Positions 9,462-18,241 of a stretch of DNA of 61,043 nucleotides are shown here, in pieces. Origin of the DNA: BJGN01 sp041159865 (lineage in GTDB: Bacteria > Bacteroidota > Bacteroidia > Chitinophagales > Saprospiraceae). The stretch is taken from positions 1 through 61,043 of the forward strand of contig JBEAXK010000073.1 of NCBI GenBank assembly GCA_041159865.1, in the 5' to 3' direction. The translations under genes and the position numbers were made by a program. Below the pieces are notes generated by a model. The model worked only from the letters and a program-made list of their open reading frames with translations, was not told the DNA's origin and ran no database searches. Every line of letters begins with the position of its first letter. Within the stretch, counting starts at the first letter, position 1.

Positions 9462-9968
9462 ATGACTCTTCACGACAAAATTTACGGATTACATATCTTA
9501 GGAACTATCTTTTTATGGGGAGGTGCCCTGCTTTCCTTACTAATGGCAAAAATGGCTGTTAAAAAATCATCCATGGAAAGAAAAATGCCATTGAGAATTT
9601 CTATCTGGGCTCAATGGTTAATTCCTATCGGTGCCATTTTGCTAAGTATATCAGGTATTGGATTAATCAATGAGGGCTGGGGTTGGTTCTTAGGCTGGCT
9701 TGATCTCTCAATTCTCACAACCTTATTAATCATTCCCGTCGTTATTTTTCGGTTAAATAAATCTTTAGTTAAAATAGCAGTAGAAAATACCCAGAATATT
9801 GAACAAAGAAGCGAATTACCTGCCATTTTAGGTGCCCATTATTATCAAATTTTTGCTTTGTTATCATTAGGAACTTTATTAATGCTGGTGAAACCAGGAA
9901 CTCCTATGGCTGTTTTAATGACTGCTGGTACCTTTGCTATTTCATGGATTTTACAGCCTAAGCATTAA
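9462..9968 (+). CDS. DUF2269-like integral membrane protein
   Basis: A 168-residue protein with four predicted membrane spans (about 8-26, 50-68, 74-95 and 125-165) and a basic loop KMAVKKSSMERKM between the first two. The start HDKIYGLHILGTIFLWGGAL with an early His and Gly-rich helix resembles DUF2269 membrane proteins, whose function is unknown. It follows the MFS gene with a 57-base gap in the same direction and ends 4 bases before the stop of the opposing porin gene, with no terminator visible between them. Confidence 0.7.
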   Translation: MTLHDKIYGLHILGTIFLWGGALLSLLMAKMAVKKSSMERKMPLRISIWAQWLIPIGAILLSISGIGLINEGWGWFLGWLDLSILTTLLIIPVVIFRLNKSLVKIAVENTQNIEQRSELPAILGAHYYQIFALLSLGTLLMLVKPGTPMAVLMTAGTFAISWILQPKH

Positions 9969-9972
9969 TGAT

Positions 9973-11991
9973 TCATTGTAAAAATCGCCATTTAAATCCA
10001 AATCTAAGTCCTCCTGTAGGCATATAATAGTTGTACACCTGTGAATACCTAGTCTGCATTAAAACACTTGCTATGTCTTCAAATTTCAGAAAAATTCTAA
10101 ATTTGGTAATTTTAAAACTAGCGAAAGCATCAACTAATGGATAAGGAGAAGCGGGAATTCCGTTATTAATTTGAAATTGTGCTGTTAAAGGAAAATAATA
10201 ATAAGTTGAAAAAGGAGTGAAAAATCTTACTTCTGCCCCTAACCTGGATTCTAATACTTTAAATAATCTTGTATTCATGCTAATGGTTTGCCGAGTCCAT
10301 AATCTAGGTAAAGAAATAACATCATTGCGACTGGTCAGTTGAAATAGAATAACTCCTTCCCAGCTAAATTTTCCAAAATTAAGTTGTTGTTTATAGCTTG
10401 ACTGTAAAACAGATACGGAAGCATCAATCTGTTCGGGTTGACCCTTAAAATTATAAAAAATAGCATTATCAATTAGGGTTAACATTAAACCTAAAGAACT
10501 TTTTGTTTTTTTTATTTCTAATTCCCCTCCAAGTTGTGTAGTCAATGATTTTCTAAAAGCATTTTCCCAAATCTGACGTTGGGAAACAAAAAATTGTTTT
10601 TGCATTAAATCTGGACTTGAAAGCTGATTAAATGCGGTAACGAGAATATTTCCAATTTTTCCTAATCCTAGTTTCATTTCACCAGAAATAAAATAATCTC
10701 CTCTATTATCCAGTAATTGAAAATTTGCCCTGCCAATAAGGGATAGTTTTTCACTATATTTTAAGGAAGCTGAACCATCTAAAGCCAGATTATGAACAGT
10801 AGAATCACCAGGTTCGAGTTTTAGAAAATGTAATTGCTGTGAAAGCCCTGCTTCAACATCAATCATCCATTTATTGCCTAGTTGGGTTTGAATATATAAA
10901 GAATTATCAAGCGTATTAACTTGCATTCTATTCCTTAATCCTCTGGGATCTGTGTAAAAAGAGGCATAATAATTATTTATATTTTCATTAGTCAATACAT
11001 CATCATAAAAAAGATAATAGCTGTTTTTCCAACTTAATTTATGTACCAGTTTTAAATAATCTCCCCCCAATGAATCTAGAGAAATAGTTGGAACTGGCCT
11101 TGCTCTTTGGGAAAGAGAATCATTTTTAACAAGAGAATTAGAATCAATGGCAACAGGTAAAGGTTTTTTAGGCAAAATAGTGAAATATTGCCTAAGGCTA
11201 ATTTCTTGTTGTTTTAATTCTGATGCACCGTTACGAAGTTGAACAGTTGCAAGACTGAGTGAAAAAAAATCAGCGCCGGGATCGGGTAATTTTATAATTC
11301 CCCCGTTTTCCTTTTGCAAAATACCGTTCTGTGCTAATATGAGATAGCTTTCATATCTGCCCTTTGCTGGTTTTATCCAAAAATTTATCCCCAGGGAAGA
11401 CGTTCTGCTTTTCTGATTACTAAAATGCGTTGAACTTCCTATTTGATTCAACCGGTTATAATCAATAGAGAAATTGATGCCATTTGCAAAATTCCGACTA
11501 AACTGAATACCAAAGAATCCATCATTTTGCTCCCCAGTTTGATAAAATGAAGCCTGAGTAAAGGCTCTCTTCAAAGAAAATGCGGGCACCTTGTCAGTCG
11601 TTAATAGATAAAGATCGAAAGAATGGATTCCTAAATCAAATCCCTTTCTTTGGACAGGTTTAAAATAGATAGGATATGCTGGAGAGCCTGGAAACCCTAA
11701 ATTAAAATAGTCAAATTTTTCTTTTCTGGCAGGATCGTGTTGATGAAAATCATTGGTAAGATTGCTATCGACGAAAGCGTAGCTTTTACTCTTATCTCCT
11801 GGAAAATGGTAAAACATAGGAAAAGTATCAGGTTCAATCTCCCTTTGATTACCACCTGTTCCTCCTGAACGTCCCATACCTGAACCTCCCCCACTTCCTG
11901 AATTACTAAAATTAGGACGCTGAGATAATAATTCACCATTGGCTATCAAAAAGACAGCCAATGGAAGAAACATCAAAAGAATTTTTCGCAT
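9973..11991 (-). CDS. Putative Bacteroidota beta-barrel porin
   Basis: The 672-residue product begins with a signal peptide (FLPLAVFLIANGELLSQ), then a Gly/Ser-rich stretch, and continues as alternating amphipathic strands to a C-terminal aromatic residue region (FGFKWRFLQ). The opening GDKSKSYAFVDSNLTNDFHQHDP and the later LGNLGSP-like turn match the large putative-porin family (Porin_10 type) common in this phylum. It follows FabI on the same strand with no intergenic base. Transport role is inferred from the family; no substrate can be named. Confidence 0.8.
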   Translation of the reverse strand: MRKILLMFLPLAVFLIANGELLSQRPNFSNSGSGGGSGMGRSGGTGGNQREIEPDTFPMFYHFPGDKSKSYAFVDSNLTNDFHQHDPARKEKFDYFNLGFPGSPAYPIYFKPVQRKGFDLGIHSFDLYLLTTDKVPAFSLKRAFTQASFYQTGEQNDGFFGIQFSRNFANGINFSIDYNRLNQIGSSTHFSNQKSRTSSLGINFWIKPAKGRYESYLILAQNGILQKENGGIIKLPDPGADFFSLSLATVQLRNGASELKQQEISLRQYFTILPKKPLPVAIDSNSLVKNDSLSQRARPVPTISLDSLGGDYLKLVHKLSWKNSYYLFYDDVLTNENINNYYASFYTDPRGLRNRMQVNTLDNSLYIQTQLGNKWMIDVEAGLSQQLHFLKLEPGDSTVHNLALDGSASLKYSEKLSLIGRANFQLLDNRGDYFISGEMKLGLGKIGNILVTAFNQLSSPDLMQKQFFVSQRQIWENAFRKSLTTQLGGELEIKKTKSSLGLMLTLIDNAIFYNFKGQPEQIDASVSVLQSSYKQQLNFGKFSWEGVILFQLTSRNDVISLPRLWTRQTISMNTRLFKVLESRLGAEVRFFTPFSTYYYFPLTAQFQINNGIPASPYPLVDAFASFKITKFRIFLKFEDIASVLMQTRYSQVYNYYMPTGGLRFGFKWRFLQ

Positions 11992-12795
11992 TTAAAGATC
12001 CAATAAAGCCGGATTCATGCCCATATTAGAAAAACCACCGTCGTTATATAGATTTTGCATTGTTACCATGCGTGTTAAATCTGAAAATAAACATACACAA
12101 TAATCAGCACAAGATTCTGCAGAAGCATTTCCGAGTGGAGACATTTTATCAGCATAATCAAAGAAAACATCAAAACCTTTTACACCTGAACCAGCAGTTG
12201 TCATCGTTGGGGACTGAGATACGGTATTGACCCTTACTTTATTTTTAACAGCCCAATGATAGCCAAAGCTTCTTGCGAAAGATTCTAATAAAGATTTGCT
12301 TTCTGCCATTTCATTATAATCTGGAAAAACACGTTGAGCTGCAATATAAGTAAGGGCTAGAATAGACCCACCTTCCGCCATTGCGTTTAATTTCCATAAG
12401 GACTGCATCATTTTATGAAAAGAAATAGCTGATATATCGAAGGTTTTAAGCATATAATCATAATTCAAATCTGTATAATCTCTTTTTTTACGGACATTGA
12501 GAGACATACCTATAGAATGAAGCACAAAATCAAGTTTACCCCCTAAAATTTCTTGAGACTTCTTAAATAAATTTTCCAAATCCTCTTCACTTGTTGCATC
12601 AGCTGGAATAACCTGAGCATTTAGTTTCTCAGCAAGCTTATCGAGTTCACCAAATCTCAATGCAACGGGTGCATTGGTTAATGTAAGTTTAGCCCCTTGT
12701 TCTGCACATTTTTCAGCTATTTTCCAAGCTATTGATTTCTCATCGAGGGCTCCAAAGATTACACCTCTCTTACCTTCAAGTAAATTATTTGCCAT
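11992..12795 (-). CDS. fabI: Enoyl-[acyl-carrier-protein] reductase (NADH)
   Basis: This short-chain dehydrogenase of 267 residues catalyses the last reduction of type II fatty acid elongation. It starts MANNLLEGKRGVIFGALDEKSIAWK, a classic FabI N-terminus with the nucleotide-binding GALDEKSIAW. The catalytic Tyr-x6-Lys is seen in YNEMAESK, preceded by LTYIAAQRV. The start at 12795 is preferred over an in-frame ATG 24 bases upstream because it gives the family N-terminus. A TATTTTTG -7-like box lies at 12817-12824, within the recN intergenic boundary. The porin gene abuts its stop. Confidence 0.95.
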   Translation of the reverse strand: MANNLLEGKRGVIFGALDEKSIAWKIAEKCAEQGAKLTLTNAPVALRFGELDKLAEKLNAQVIPADATSEEDLENLFKKSQEILGGKLDFVLHSIGMSLNVRKKRDYTDLNYDYMLKTFDISAISFHKMMQSLWKLNAMAEGGSILALTYIAAQRVFPDYNEMAESKSLLESFARSFGYHWAVKNKVRVNTVSQSPTMTTAGSGVKGFDVFFDYADKMSPLGNASAESCADYCVCLFSDLTRMVTMQNLYNDGGFSNMGMNPALLDL

Positions 12796-12840
12796 TTTAT
12801 TTATTTTAAATTGCCACAAAAATACAATTTCCCAGCTAAT

Positions 12841-14496
12841 TTATAGTCCTAACAGTTCTTTTGCATTTTCAATAGCAAATGCACTGGGAGGATTTTGACT
12901 TAACATGGAAGCAATATTAAATATTCTGCCATCTTTGTCCAGCGATTTCACACAAGTCAAGGTCCTTTCTGGCATTTCTTCTTTATAAACGTAGTAATGA
13001 GTATCAGCCTTTGCTGCAACCTGAGGCGAATGGGTAATAGTAATAACTTGATGTTCATTACTTAATGTCCTAAGGATATTCCCCATTTTCAAAGCCACAT
13101 CTCCTGAAATTCCTGCATCAATTTCATCAAATATTAAAGTAGGCAATGGTATTGCGCTGGCGACTAACGATTTGATTACCAAGGCTAGTCTGGAAAGTTC
13201 ACCCCCCGATGCTACATCTCTGATTGGAAGCATTCTGCTTCCTCTATTGGCAGCAAATAAGAAATAGACAGAATCCTTTCCATTAGGACCCAGATCATCG
13301 AAAGACTGACAGTGAATTTCTAATCTGGCATTTTCCAGAGCCAGTAAAGATAATCTTTGATGAATTTTTTCCTCAAAAGATGAAATGACAGATAATCTTC
13401 GGTCGTGGAGGGTATCCGCTATCTGCTCTAATTGATTTTGCAACAAAGAAATCCGAGATTCAATTTCCGCAATATCCATATTTCTGTTAGCAAAACTTTC
13501 CAATCTGGAGGCCAACTGTCCTCTGAATTTAATTAATTCGCCAATATTTGCGACCTGATGTTTATTGAGTAAACGGTTCAACATATCTAATCGCTCCTGA
13601 ACCATTTTTAATCGTTCGGGATCATATTCAATATGATCATATCTATTTTCAATATCTCGACTTAATTCTCGCAATTCTATTTGAGAGGAAGTAAGTCTCT
13701 CATAAAATCGGCCTACCTCTTCATCAAATCTTCTCACTTGGCTTAATGATTGAGAAATATCTGTCATTTGAGTTAGAATAGACGTTTCATTTTCTTCTAT
13801 CTGCCTAAAGGTCAATCCCAGGATTCTTTTTATATCTTCGGCATGGGATAGTTTTGTCAATTCCTCTTCGAGAGCATCTTCCTCACCGAGTTGTAATTTA
13901 GCTTTATCTAATTCTTCCCATTGAAAATTCAAAAATTCAATTTCTCTTTGGGAAGCCTGACTCATACTTATTATTTCATCTCTTTGTTTTTTGAGCAAGG
14001 CATATTCTTTATACTCTTTTCTATATTTGGCAAGCAAATATGCGTTATCAGCTAAGGCATCAACCATTTTCAATTGAAAATTCTGGTCATGGATATCACT
14101 GGTATCAAATTGCTGATGTAAATCAATGAGCTCTGCACTCAAATCCTGTAGCATTTTTAGATTAACTGGCGTATCATTGATAAAAGAACGAGACTTTCCT
14201 GCTGGTGTAAGCTCGCGCCGTATAATCAGATCATCTTCATAATCGATTTCATTATTTTCAAAAAAGGAAGTTAACCCATATTTCTCTATTGAAAAATAAG
14301 CTTCAACCACACACTTTTTATTTTCATCAAATAAAGAACGTGAATCTGCTCTGTTACCCATAATTAAACCAAGCGCTCCTAATAGAATAGACTTACCAGC
14401 ACCCGTTTCACCGGTGATAATGGTCAACCCCGTGGAGAATTCTAATTCCAATGCCTCTATGAGTGCATAATTTTGTATAAGGAGTCTCTTTATCAT
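12841..14496 (-). CDS. recN: DNA repair protein RecN
   Basis: This SMC-like ATPase of 551 residues acts in recombinational double-strand-break repair. It has the Walker A motif GETGAGKS at about residue 30, a long coiled-coil centre with a Q/E-rich heptad pattern, the signature ASGGELSRLALVIK near 430 and the Walker B stretch LIFDEIDAGISG near 455. Length and motif order are normal for RecN. It precedes fabI on the same strand by 45 bases. Confidence 0.96.
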   Translation of the reverse strand: MIKRLLIQNYALIEALELEFSTGLTIITGETGAGKSILLGALGLIMGNRADSRSLFDENKKCVVEAYFSIEKYGLTSFFENNEIDYEDDLIIRRELTPAGKSRSFINDTPVNLKMLQDLSAELIDLHQQFDTSDIHDQNFQLKMVDALADNAYLLAKYRKEYKEYALLKKQRDEIISMSQASQREIEFLNFQWEELDKAKLQLGEEDALEEELTKLSHAEDIKRILGLTFRQIEENETSILTQMTDISQSLSQVRRFDEEVGRFYERLTSSQIELRELSRDIENRYDHIEYDPERLKMVQERLDMLNRLLNKHQVANIGELIKFRGQLASRLESFANRNMDIAEIESRISLLQNQLEQIADTLHDRRLSVISSFEEKIHQRLSLLALENARLEIHCQSFDDLGPNGKDSVYFLFAANRGSRMLPIRDVASGGELSRLALVIKSLVASAIPLPTLIFDEIDAGISGDVALKMGNILRTLSNEHQVITITHSPQVAAKADTHYYVYKEEMPERTLTCVKSLDKDGRIFNIASMLSQNPPSAFAIENAKELLGL

Positions 14497-14588
14497 GTTT
14501 TTTATTGCCCTTTGTTAGAATTAATTAAGAATCCTGTATTTTCGAGCCAAATAGCTATTTTTGTTTCCAACGTTCAAAATTACAAAAC

Positions 14589-15080
14589 ATGAAGATTAAT
14601 TTTTGTTTAATCCTTATCGCTTCTTTAGGACTTCTGCAAAATTGTAGTAATGCCAAAGCGCCTCATAAAAAAGGATCCACCAGTTTATTAAGTTACGGCA
14701 TTCCTTTGTATGTAAACATACCAAAAGATGTGGATATTAACCGCCGAATTGTCGGAAATATTACAGAAGTTATTGTGAAAGGAAAAGGAGATAAATCGTG
14801 GTTTGAGTTAATTGTCCAAAATTTACCTTCAGAATCGGATGATTTGGCCTGGAATAAACATCTCCAGATTGAAGATGTGCGAAACAATGTGTTTTTTACC
14901 CGAATCATGGAGGAAAATGAAAATGGATTTATCTATGAACTTGTGCCCAAGGATAAACCCACTTATCATTTCCGATATGTTATTGTTCAAGGAACTCAAC
15001 TGTATATGATTTCTTCCGCTTTGGGAAGTGAACTTACTTTAGAGCAAGTCAGAGAATTATATCAGTCAGTGGAGCAATAA
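14589..15080 (+). CDS. Hypothetical lipoprotein
   Basis: A 163-residue product with a signal peptide ending in LLQNC, giving a lipoprotein. The mature part has alternating beta strands (IPLYVNIPKDVDINRRIV, YHFRYVIVQGTQLYMISSAL) and ends with a short helix ELTLEQVRELYQSVE. This resembles small PsbP/DUF1795-like membrane-anchored proteins but I cannot assign a family firmly. A TATTTTTG -7-like box at 14556-14563 precedes it. It is divergent from recN. Confidence 0.7.
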   Translation: MKINFCLILIASLGLLQNCSNAKAPHKKGSTSLLSYGIPLYVNIPKDVDINRRIVGNITEVIVKGKGDKSWFELIVQNLPSESDDLAWNKHLQIEDVRNNVFFTRIMEENENGFIYELVPKDKPTYHFRYVIVQGTQLYMISSALGSELTLEQVRELYQSVEQ

Positions 15081-15264
15081 TTAGAAATGACTAATCTTTG
15101 CCGAACCAAAAATGTCTGTACGAAAAATAACTAAAATGAGAACTAATACAGAGAGGATAATCATGTCGGTAGTTTTTTGTTCAAGGGATTATATGTCGAA
15201 TACCTTTCAAAGATGCGAATAGTATATATAATCTGCAACAGACCTCATAGATTTGGGCATACGA

Positions 15265-15306
15265 AACAGACTGAATATCTTATATAAATATGATATTCAG
15301 CCTGTT
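15265..15306. terminator. Long hairpin between convergent genes
   Basis: AACAGACTGAATATC and GATATTCAGCCTGTT form a 15-base stem with one wobble pair and a 12-base AT loop. It lies between the lipoprotein gene and fumC, which converge here, so it is probably a bidirectional terminator. There is no clean T-run on either side, which lowers confidence. The rest of the 262-base gap shows nothing I can support. Confidence 0.5.
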
Positions 15307-15342
15307 ATAAAAAGGTTAAATGTATGTTAATGTCTTTTGGGA

Positions 15343-16734
15343 TTACAATCCGCTAATCATATCCTCTGGTTTAACCCAAGCATCAAATTCATCAGAGGTT
15401 AAGAGTTCGAGTGCTATGGCTGCCTCTTTGAGTGTTGTATTTTCAGAGTAGGCCTTTTTTGCTATTGCAGCCGCATTATCATAACCAATTTTAGTGTTTA
15501 ATGCGGTAACCAACATGAGTGAATTATCTAAATGCATTTTTATTCTGGCATGATTGGCTTCAATACCCATGGCGCAATGTTCGTCAAAACTTAAGCAGGC
15601 GTCAGCAATTAAACGGGCAGATGTTAGAAAATTAAATATAATTAAAGGTTTGAAAACATTTAATTCAAAATGTCCGTTCATTCCTCCAATATTTATGGCA
15701 ACATCATTACCCATAACCTGTGCCATAGCCATGGTGAGAGCCTCTGATTGAGTTGGATTAACTTTCCCGGGCATGATGGAAGAACCTGGTTCATTTGCAG
15801 GAATAATGATTTCCCCAATTCCCGAACGAGGACCACTTGAAAGCAATCTGATATCATTACCTATTTTCATTAAGGCTACGGCTGCTGTTTTCAAAGCACC
15901 ATGAGCTGCCACAATCCCGTCATGACAAGCCAAAGATTCAAATTTATTTTCTGCTGTAACAAAAGGTAATCCACTAAGAGAAGCTATATGTCGAGCTACA
16001 TTTTCAGAATACCCTGGAGGTGTATTTAAACCCGTTCCAACAGCAGTTCCACCGAGAGCCAATTCTGAAACATGGGGTAAAGTGTTTTCAATAGCTTTTA
16101 CGGCGTGATCAAGTTGTGAAACAAAACCTGAAAAAGCCTGGCCCAAAGTTAAGGGTGTAGCATCCATACAATGCGTTCTGCCTGTCTTCACAATGTCAGC
16201 AAAATCCTTCGCTTTTCCATCCAATGTTTTTTGCAACTGCTTGATAGCTGGTATAGTATTCTTTACAAGATAAGTATAGGCAGCTATAGACATAGCTGTT
16301 GGAAAAGTGTCATTTGAGGATTGCGATTTATTGACATCATCATTCGGATGTAATATTTTTTTTGGGTCTGAAAGACTTCCTCCATGTAAGACATGTGCCC
16401 TATTGGCAATGACCTCGTTGAGATTCATATTTGATTGAGTTCCAGAACCTGTCTGCCAAACAACCAATGGAAACTCATCGTCAAGTAATCCCGAGCTAAT
16501 TTCATCACAAACCTGACTAATAAGCTTAGTTTTCTCTGCATCAAGAATCCCTGCCTCATGATTAGTTATGGCAGCCGCTTTTTTCAAAATAGCAAAGGCT
16601 CTAATAATTTCAATGGGCATAAGATGTCCGCCAATCTTAAAATTTTCAAAAGAGCGTTGCGTTTGAGCTCCCCAATACCTGTTTGCAGGTACATCCACAT
16701 ATCCGATACTATCTTTTTCTTGTCTAAATGCCAT
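15343..16734 (-). CDS. fumC: Fumarate hydratase class II
   Basis: The 463-residue enzyme interconverts fumarate and malate in the citric acid cycle. It carries the superfamily signature GSSIMPGKVNP, the substrate-site motifs TGSGTQSNMNLNEV and SSNDTFPTAM, and TGRTHCMDATP. Length is normal for FumC. Aspartase is the closest alternative, but the N-terminal IGYVDVPANRYWGAQTQRSFENF and overall pattern fit fumarase. A full promoter of the phylum type sits 29 bases upstream of the start. Confidence 0.95.
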   Translation of the reverse strand: MAFRQEKDSIGYVDVPANRYWGAQTQRSFENFKIGGHLMPIEIIRAFAILKKAAAITNHEAGILDAEKTKLISQVCDEISSGLLDDEFPLVVWQTGSGTQSNMNLNEVIANRAHVLHGGSLSDPKKILHPNDDVNKSQSSNDTFPTAMSIAAYTYLVKNTIPAIKQLQKTLDGKAKDFADIVKTGRTHCMDATPLTLGQAFSGFVSQLDHAVKAIENTLPHVSELALGGTAVGTGLNTPPGYSENVARHIASLSGLPFVTAENKFESLACHDGIVAAHGALKTAAVALMKIGNDIRLLSSGPRSGIGEIIIPANEPGSSIMPGKVNPTQSEALTMAMAQVMGNDVAINIGGMNGHFELNVFKPLIIFNFLTSARLIADACLSFDEHCAMGIEANHARIKMHLDNSLMLVTALNTKIGYDNAAAIAKKAYSENTTLKEAAIALELLTSDEFDAWVKPEDMISGL

Positions 16735-16762
16735 GGCTTGTTAATTTAAAATTATTTTGGGG

Positions 16763-16793
16763 CAAATTTAATTCAATGTTCCTTTTTTCCAAA
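16763..16793 (-). promoter_or_regulatory. Promoter of fumC (TTTG-N19-TAAATTTG)
   Basis: On the minus strand a TTTG (-33) is followed after 19 bases by TAAATTTG (-7), a perfect match to the Bacteroidota housekeeping promoter TTTG-N19/21-TAnnTTTG. The predicted start leaves a leader of about 20 bases before fumC. Confidence 0.75.
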
Positions 16794-16883
16794 TAATGAT
16801 TGTCATTGTTTGAACCAATTATCTGTTCATAAGGTTTTTTAGATTATATTTAATCTTTGATTTCATCACTAAAATTTAAAATA

Positions 16884-17501
16884 ATGGCTTTTTCATTACC
16901 AGAACTTCCATATGCATATCAGGCATTAGAACCTGTGATAGATGCCCGTACCATGGAAATTCACCACAGCAAACATCATGCTGCTTATACAAACAATTTA
17001 AATGCCGCTTTAGAGGGAAACGCAGCGGCTTCAAGCTTAGATATTGAAGGTATATTAAATACCATTTCAACATTTTCTCCAGCTATCAGAAATAACGGAG
17101 GTGGTTTTTACAATCATAATTTATTTTGGACTATTCTTTCTTCGTCTTCAAAGGCAGACCAAAATCTACCCGTTTTACAGGCAATTGAAGCAGAACTTGG
17201 AGGAATGGAGGCTTTCAAAACATCATTCTCTCAGGCAGCGGCCACACGTTTTGGATCTGGGTGGGCATGGTTGAGCGTAGATGCAAAGGGCAAACTATTT
17301 GTTTCCTCAACACCAAATCAAGATAATCCATTAATGGATGTAGTAGATCAGAAAGGAACACCAATTTTAGGACTGGATGTTTGGGAACACGCTTATTATC
17401 TGAATTATCAAAACAGAAGACCTGACTATATTCAAGCATTCTTTACCATCATAAACTGGGAAGAAGTGAATAGAAGGTATTTGGCCGCAAAAGGAGTTTA
17501 A
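16884..17501 (+). CDS. sodA: Superoxide dismutase, Fe/Mn type, cytoplasmic
   Basis: This 205-residue enzyme converts superoxide to peroxide and oxygen. The N-terminal SLPELPYAYQALEP, the metal-ligand helix MEIHHSKHHAAY, the second ligand region GGGFYNHNLFW, and DVWEHAYYLNYQNRRPDY provide the His and Asp metal ligands. The start MAFSLPELPYAY is chosen over an upstream in-frame ATG because it gives the family N-terminus. It has no signal peptide, unlike the second superoxide dismutase at 31600. Choice between Fe and Mn cannot be made safely by eye. Confidence 0.95.
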   Translation: MAFSLPELPYAYQALEPVIDARTMEIHHSKHHAAYTNNLNAALEGNAAASSLDIEGILNTISTFSPAIRNNGGGFYNHNLFWTILSSSSKADQNLPVLQAIEAELGGMEAFKTSFSQAAATRFGSGWAWLSVDAKGKLFVSSTPNQDNPLMDVVDQKGTPILGLDVWEHAYYLNYQNRRPDYIQAFFTIINWEEVNRRYLAAKGV

Positions 17502-17515
17502 TATAAATAACGGAT

Positions 17516-17553
17516 AAAAAAAGGCGGTTGTTAGAAAACAACCGCCTTTTTTA
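17516..17553. terminator. Bidirectional terminator
   Basis: AAGGCGGTTGT and ACAACCGCCTT form an 11-base stem with a six-base loop, flanked by A-runs and T-runs on both sides. It serves the rightward superoxide dismutase gene and the leftward RNA-binding protein gene. Confidence 0.9.
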
Positions 17554-17565
17554 TAAAGGAAGGAA

Positions 17566-18006
17566 TTAACGGCGACTGTAGTCGCTTTCAAATCCTGAGC
17601 TTCCAAATCTGTCGTTACGATCACGATTGAAACCACCACGGTCTCCGCGATCTCCACCACGGCTAAAGCCACCGCGATCTCCACCGCCACCGCGATTAAA
17701 ACCACCACGGTCTCCACCGCCAAAACCACCACGGTCACCACCACCGAAACCTCTTGGTTTTTGTGGACGTGGTTCAGCTTTTTTAACTACAATTGTACTA
17801 CCATCTAACTCTGTTTCGTTAAGCGCATCAATAGCAGATTGTGCTTCGTCATCATTAGACATTTCAACGAAAGCAAAGCCTCTTGAACGGCCAGTTTCGC
17901 GATCCATAATAACTTTAGCAGAATCTACTGCACCAAACGCTTCAAATGCCCGCTGCACGTCTTCGCTCTGAGTGTCAAAATTCAGTTTTGCAACAAAAAT
18001 GTTCAT
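17566..18006 (-). CDS. RRM RNA-binding protein with RGG tail
   Basis: A 146-residue protein with one RNA recognition motif at about residues 1-80, showing RNP2 as IFVAKL (3-8) and RNP1 as RGFAFVEM (42-49). The tail from about residue 85 is a series of GGGDRGG and RGGF repeats, a flexible RNA-binding extension. Small RRM-RGG proteins are common in Bacteroidota and probably act as RNA chaperones or post-transcriptional regulators. The start MNIFVAKL gives the standard RRM beginning; an upstream ATG would add a hydrophobic stretch unlike the family. Confidence 0.92.
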   Translation of the reverse strand: MNIFVAKLNFDTQSEDVQRAFEAFGAVDSAKVIMDRETGRSRGFAFVEMSNDDEAQSAIDALNETELDGSTIVVKKAEPRPQKPRGFGGGDRGGFGGGDRGGFNRGGGGDRGGFSRGGDRGDRGGFNRDRNDRFGSSGFESDYSRR

Positions 18007-18241
18007 CTTTAAAAAATTAATATTAAATAAAAAAATACAAGAAAAGAAGGTAAAACACAGGCCAATTAACAAATGAGAATGGCAAGAACATTAGGTTAAG
18101 AACACTCTGAAGATAAAGGCAAAAAAATACCGGCTTTTCATGAGGTTTTCACTTTTAAAAACCCTTCAACAAAAATAATCTAAATAATTTACATAATACA
18201 ATTTTTTTTATTTAATTCGTTATTTTTTATTATTTTGACCC

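Noticed and set aside
15081..15264. Short frames of about 19 codons in the gap before fumC
   Set aside because: No promoter, no recognisable leader and no composition bias; likely chance.
17627..17971. Plus-strand Pro/Arg-rich reading frame
   Set aside because: It is the antisense shadow of the RGG tail and RRM of the RNA-binding protein gene; the Pro-rich pattern comes from reversed Gly codons.
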